From Chryseobacterium sp. CH25 (GTDB lineage: Bacteria > Bacteroidota > Bacteroidia > Flavobacteriales > Weeksellaceae): 64,000 bases of DNA. The DNA lies in NCBI RefSeq assembly GCF_004119455.1, contig NZ_NRQT01000005.1, forward strand, positions 124,001 to 188,000. Reading direction: 5' to 3'. This document shows positions 62,704-64,000 of the stretch, one piece after another. Under the pieces are notes generated by a model. It saw nothing but the letters and a program-made list of their open reading frames with translations, was not told the origin of the DNA and searched no databases. Position numbers and translations under genes: made by a program. The first letter of the stretch is position 1, and the number at the start of each line of letters is the position of its first letter.

Positions 62704-63672
62704 ATGGAAAGTATTAGAATTAAAATAGAGAATCTGGCTGATTTAGATATTTTGTCTCAGCAATTTAATATCCCCAAGAAAGAGCTGATTGATTTTCATA
62801 ATCAGCATTGTGCGTTGCATGAAATACTTCCAGATCATCTTCCAAAATATTTAAAATACCTTTATATTCCTGCAGATAAACAGAATCTATGGAAAAATAA
62901 GGATTTACTTGACTCCAGAATTGAACTTCCTGATACTCCTGCTGATCTTACTTATGGGGTACTGATAAAAGACCTGTCATCAGAAATTCAGATGTATTAT
63001 CTTGTTGATATTCATAGAGGGAATGAAAACAGAACCTCTGTTACAAAAAGAAAGATGTATGTAAACGATCAGGAATTGGAACAGATGATGGAAAAACTGG
63101 CAGAAATGGCATCGGAAGCTCTTTATCCATTAGATTTTTCTTTGAAAAAAAACGGTAGTCCTGATAAAATTTTAAACGGAAAAGATATTCAGAAGCGTTG
63201 GAAGAAAGAATGTTTACCCAGAATAAAACAATATTATGTGGGAGCTATAGCCCATGATTTTATTGGGAAACTGGACCGTTTTTATGAATCCGTGGACGAT
63301 GATCCTGCTGAACTTTATGCCAATATTTTTTATCCTGTTTTCTTTTTACCATTATATACTTCGTACACTGATTATCAGAAAACAGAATCTTTAAGCTTTT
63401 ATTTTTCATCAATTGATGAATCTGTTTCTTACGATGCACAATTTTCATTGCAGAAAGTCTTTACAGAACATGATAAAATTTTAATTCACCTAAAAGGAGA
63501 GGAAAAAGATGATGAAGAAGTAGGAGGAAAAAGGGGATATCTGAACCTGGAATACAGACTTGACAAGAATACAAAATACATTTCTTCTGTTGAAGGAGAA
63601 TTGTCAACTTTCTATCAGAATGGAGAAATAAAGATTTATATTGAAATTTATCAGCAGAAATCCTATATTTGA
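62704..63672 (+). CDS. LysM-like protein upstream of a PAAR-like gene
   Basis: 322 residues. The N-terminus (1-58: SIRIKIENLADLDILSQQFNIPKKELIDFHN then YLKYLYIPADKQN) has the shape of a LysM domain. The rest is a beta/alpha body with YGVLIKDLSSEIQMYYLVDI, a repeated acidic segment (GEEKDDEEVGGKRGYLNLEY) and a Tyr-rich end. No signal peptide. Position next to a DUF4280 gene suggests a type VI spike-tip or effector-loading partner; this is inference. Confidence 0.65.
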   Translation: MESIRIKIENLADLDILSQQFNIPKKELIDFHNQHCALHEILPDHLPKYLKYLYIPADKQNLWKNKDLLDSRIELPDTPADLTYGVLIKDLSSEIQMYYLVDIHRGNENRTSVTKRKMYVNDQELEQMMEKLAEMASEALYPLDFSLKKNGSPDKILNGKDIQKRWKKECLPRIKQYYVGAIAHDFIGKLDRFYESVDDDPAELYANIFYPVFFLPLYTSYTDYQKTESLSFYFSSIDESVSYDAQFSLQKVFTEHDKILIHLKGEEKDDEEVGGKRGYLNLEYRLDKNTKYISSVEGELSTFYQNGEIKIYIEIYQQKSYI

Positions 63673-63944
63673 TATACCAAATCATTAAAAATAGTTATCA
63701 TGAAAACATTTTTTCTCTTCAAAAAAGCAAAACATACCTAAGTCTTATTGTTATTTTCTGTTGTTTAGAATTACAATTCTATCAGATTGAAAAAATTCAG
63801 TTGTATAATTTTTTTTTAATTCCTGATACTTTATTCAGGATAATTTTAAACCTTTTACACTGAATATTGGCCGTCTGTAATACCTTGATTGATAAAAAAA
63901 TCAGGGGTAATATAATCATATACACTAAAAAACACAAAAATACA
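63673..63944. other. Intergenic region before the PAAR-like gene
   Basis: 272 bases with no convincing gene. A short hairpin TCCTGA / TCAGGA lies near 63822-63840. A 64-codon frame starting with a TTG at 63669 has no ribosome-binding context and is not taken as a gene. Confidence 0.4.
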
Positions 63945-64000
63945 ATGAGCGAGAAACATCTGGTATGCCAGGGTGCTGTCTGCCGTTGCGATTTCGGAAC
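63945..64000 (+). CDS. DUF4280 PAAR-like protein, 5' part only
   Basis: The first 18 codons read MSEKHLVCQGAVCRCDFG, the characteristic DUF4280 opening (CQGA-C-C-FG) of PAAR-like spike-tip proteins of type VI secretion and related contractile systems. The gene runs off the window edge. With tssE and tssF at 42 kb it indicates a type VI system whose parts are spread over the chromosome. Confidence 0.8.
   Translation, partial: MSEKHLVCQGAVCRCDFG

Noticed and set aside
63669..63863. 64-codon frame overlapping the stop of the LysM-like gene
   Set aside because: It begins with TTG, lacks a ribosome-binding context, and its composition is that of AT-rich noncoding DNA.
1..64000. tRNA and rRNA genes
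   Set aside because: No cloverleaf with a 3' acceptor pairing and TTCGA loop, and no rRNA core sequence, was recognised on either strand by reading; a covariance scan would be needed to be sure.

Overview
This window is about 35% GC by eye and reads as chromosome of a Bacteroidota bacterium in the Flavobacteriia, most likely Chryseobacterium or a close Weeksellaceae relative. The grounds are: Bacteroidota promoters (-7 box TAnnTTTG) before many genes; a type IX secretion C-terminal sorting domain; SCKK-type lipoproteins; an F-type ATPase operon without beta and epsilon; mevalonate-pathway and menaquinone genes; a subclass A2 class A beta-lactamase of the kind known from Chryseobacterium; and a short double-glycine bacteriocin-like peptide typical of that genus. 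The genus call is inference from gene content, not from a marker search.

Layout. 0-3.4 kb: 2-oxoacid dehydrogenase E2 and an SAM hydrolase on the minus strand, then PhoH. 3.5-7.4 kb: tandem array of five small outer-membrane beta-barrel genes. 7.4-8.8 kb: ffh on the minus strand; its RNA partner ffs lies at 60.8 kb. 9.2-14.7 kb: small membrane protein plus atpB-E-F-H-A-G. 14.9-24.3 kb: housekeeping (CNNM protein, clpS, udk, FtsB/DivIC-like protein, mutA, a PG_1098-like methyltransferase, a dipeptidase, a T9SS cargo protein, an SDR). 24.4-35.6 kb: etfBA, a bifunctional nuclease, a nucleoside permease, thiolase, an MFS protein, mevalonate kinase, UbiA and proline dehydrogenase.

35.6-38.6 kb is the main accessory-looking stretch. 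It holds a promoter-to-terminator unit without a sizeable ORF (candidate small RNA), a three-unit intergenic repeat, a Cro/CI-like regulator, and a 0.96 kb AT-rich region studded with TTACAAATGTAA-type inverted repeats. 38.5-46.4 kb: M14 peptidase, DUF4920 protein, APC permease, type VI secretion baseplate genes tssE and tssF (tssF with a one-base frameshift), a DUF3829-like lipoprotein and a class A beta-lactamase. 46.7-57.4 kb: uvrA, lipoproteins, the bacteriocin-like peptide, DUF421, GNAT, two tandem mini-lipoproteins, DUF4286, gyrA and a TPR protein. 57.5-62.6 kb: menB, menA, small enzymes, ffs, DUF4199 and a GT2 glycosyltransferase. 62.7-64 kb: a LysM-like protein and the start of a DUF4280 PAAR-like gene cut by the window edge, which again points to type VI secretion.

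Two genes (tssF and a minus-strand lipoprotein near 51 kb) each look one A short in an A-run. They could be sequencing errors or true frameshifts. No tRNA, rRNA, CRISPR array or intact insertion sequence was recognised.
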